A stretch of 53,331 bases of DNA from Tranzscheliella williamsii (lineage: Eukaryota > Basidiomycota > Ustilaginomycetes > Ustilaginales > Ustilaginaceae). The position numbers were made by a program, and so were the translations under genes. Below the pieces are notes generated by a model. That model saw only the letters and a program-made list of their open reading frames with translations, ran no database searches and was not told the origin of the DNA. The stretch is from assembly GCA_023212725.1 (NCBI GenBank), contig JALBYF010000094.1, forward strand, positions 1 through 53,331, in the 5' to 3' direction. This document shows, one piece after another, positions 52,709 to 53,331 of this stretch. Numbering within the stretch: the stretch's first letter is position 1; each line of letters starts with the position of its first letter.

Positions 52709-53331
52709 TGTACAGCACGCACGGCCAAGAGAGACTCCGGGCACGCACGAAGGTGGCGCCGAATACTCGGGGGTTTGAGAATAGCTATCTTCAGGAGTCT
52801 AGGCGCCGAAGCGTGAAGCGGGCTTAGACCCCACCAAGTTGCAGGCACCCACAGTCTCCAACTTCTACTCGCACGATTGAGCTGCAGAGCCTGAAGCCCA
52901 TGCTCAAGTAACGTTGACAGCAATATCAGCTGCCTAGCTATGTATTGTATCACAAAAGTGGGCAAAAATGAGAGTGGCAAAAGGAAGAGATCATTGCTAG
53001 CTGTCCTGCTGGCACATGATGCCTAGCAGGAAGTTGCCCTAGCCCTAGCCCTAGGCGCTGTCTGGATTGCGCCAAAAATTTTGAATTTGGTTGTCCATCT
53101 CTGCCAAACCGTGTCAAGGCGGATGTTAGTGTTAGGGTTCGTATACCAGCCAACCGTCATTATGGGTCTGCTCAAAATACAACCTAGTGAGCAGCAGATA
53201 CAAATTGACAGCGGTAGTTACAAGATCAGAGCGGTAGCCACAGTTCTGAGGCCGCAATTTCAGAATATTGACGCGTTGTGTACAAATCCAACTTGGCCAT
53301 TTCAGTAGTCAGAGCGGCAGCCTCAACCTTT
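52709..53331. other. Gene-free right edge
   Basis: No recognisable coding sequence. A short CCCTAG tract lies at 53036-53055. The frames here are short and lack motifs. Confidence 0.5.
53036..53055. repeat. Short CCCTAG tract, telomere-like
   Basis: Three tandem CCCTAG units, one base different from the fungal telomere unit (CCCTAA/TTAGGG). A GTTAGTGTTAGGG piece follows about 80 bases later. It may be a degenerate interstitial telomeric trace or chance. Confidence 0.4.

Noticed and set aside
1..53331. CRISPR array or bacterial mobile DNA
   Set aside because: No regularly spaced direct repeats were seen; introns and gene families are fungal throughout.

Overview
The window looks like nuclear DNA of a smut-type basidiomycete (Ustilaginomycetes). 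The genes are protein-coding and densely packed. Many have short GT-AG introns of about 60-130 bases with GTGAGT or GTAAGT donors. The protein set is fungal: an Ubc6-type E2, a Rai1/DXO enzyme, Gna1, Zn2Cys6 regulators, an OPT transporter and a UapA-like permease. The lineage is inferred from style and content, not from a search. I found no rRNA, tRNA or CRISPR.

Left block, 1-12.7 kb, is housekeeping and membrane biology: an MBOAT acyltransferase, a small secreted GPI-type protein, a Sly41-like sugar-phosphate/phosphate translocator (minus), a tail-anchored Ubc6-type E2, a Rai1/DXO decapping enzyme (minus), a three-exon GNA1 (minus) and a four-exon MAL-type sugar permease. A large Zn2Cys6 regulator follows (13.6-16.5 kb). 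A six-exon Gfo/Idh/MocA oxidoreductase and an alpha-methylacyl-CoA racemase-like protein complete this side (17-20.7 kb).

From 20.7 to 25.1 kb there is a gene-free, AT-richer island with very diverged internal repeats, probably a decayed mobile element.

The most interesting part is 25.1-46.6 kb, a candidate catabolic cluster for an unknown nitrogenous compound. In order it holds a Zn2Cys6 regulator, a salicylate-hydroxylase-like FAD monooxygenase, an OPT transporter with one in-frame TAG, a glutamine-synthetase-like ligase divergent from an aldehyde dehydrogenase, a nine-exon SDR, a UapA-like purine permease (NAT/NCS2), a nucleoside/guanine-deaminase-like protein with a signal peptide, an IPNS-type 2OG-Fe(II) dioxygenase and an NmrA-like protein. 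HGATAR sites, often the full AGATAAG, lie upstream of most of these genes, as expected for GATA-factor nitrogen control. A working model is uptake by the permease and OPT protein, deamination and hydroxylation or ring attack, gamma-glutamylation of an amine by the ligase, then oxidation by the SDR and ALDH. This is inference; the substrate cannot be read from sequence.

The right end, 46.6-53.3 kb, is more broken. It has a tetraspan membrane-protein gene with an unresolved 5' part, a 354-bp MITE-like element with long inverted repeats and a 6-bp target duplication, a damaged Zn2Cys6 gene, an intact MFS transporter, and a terminal stretch with a short CCCTAG tract.
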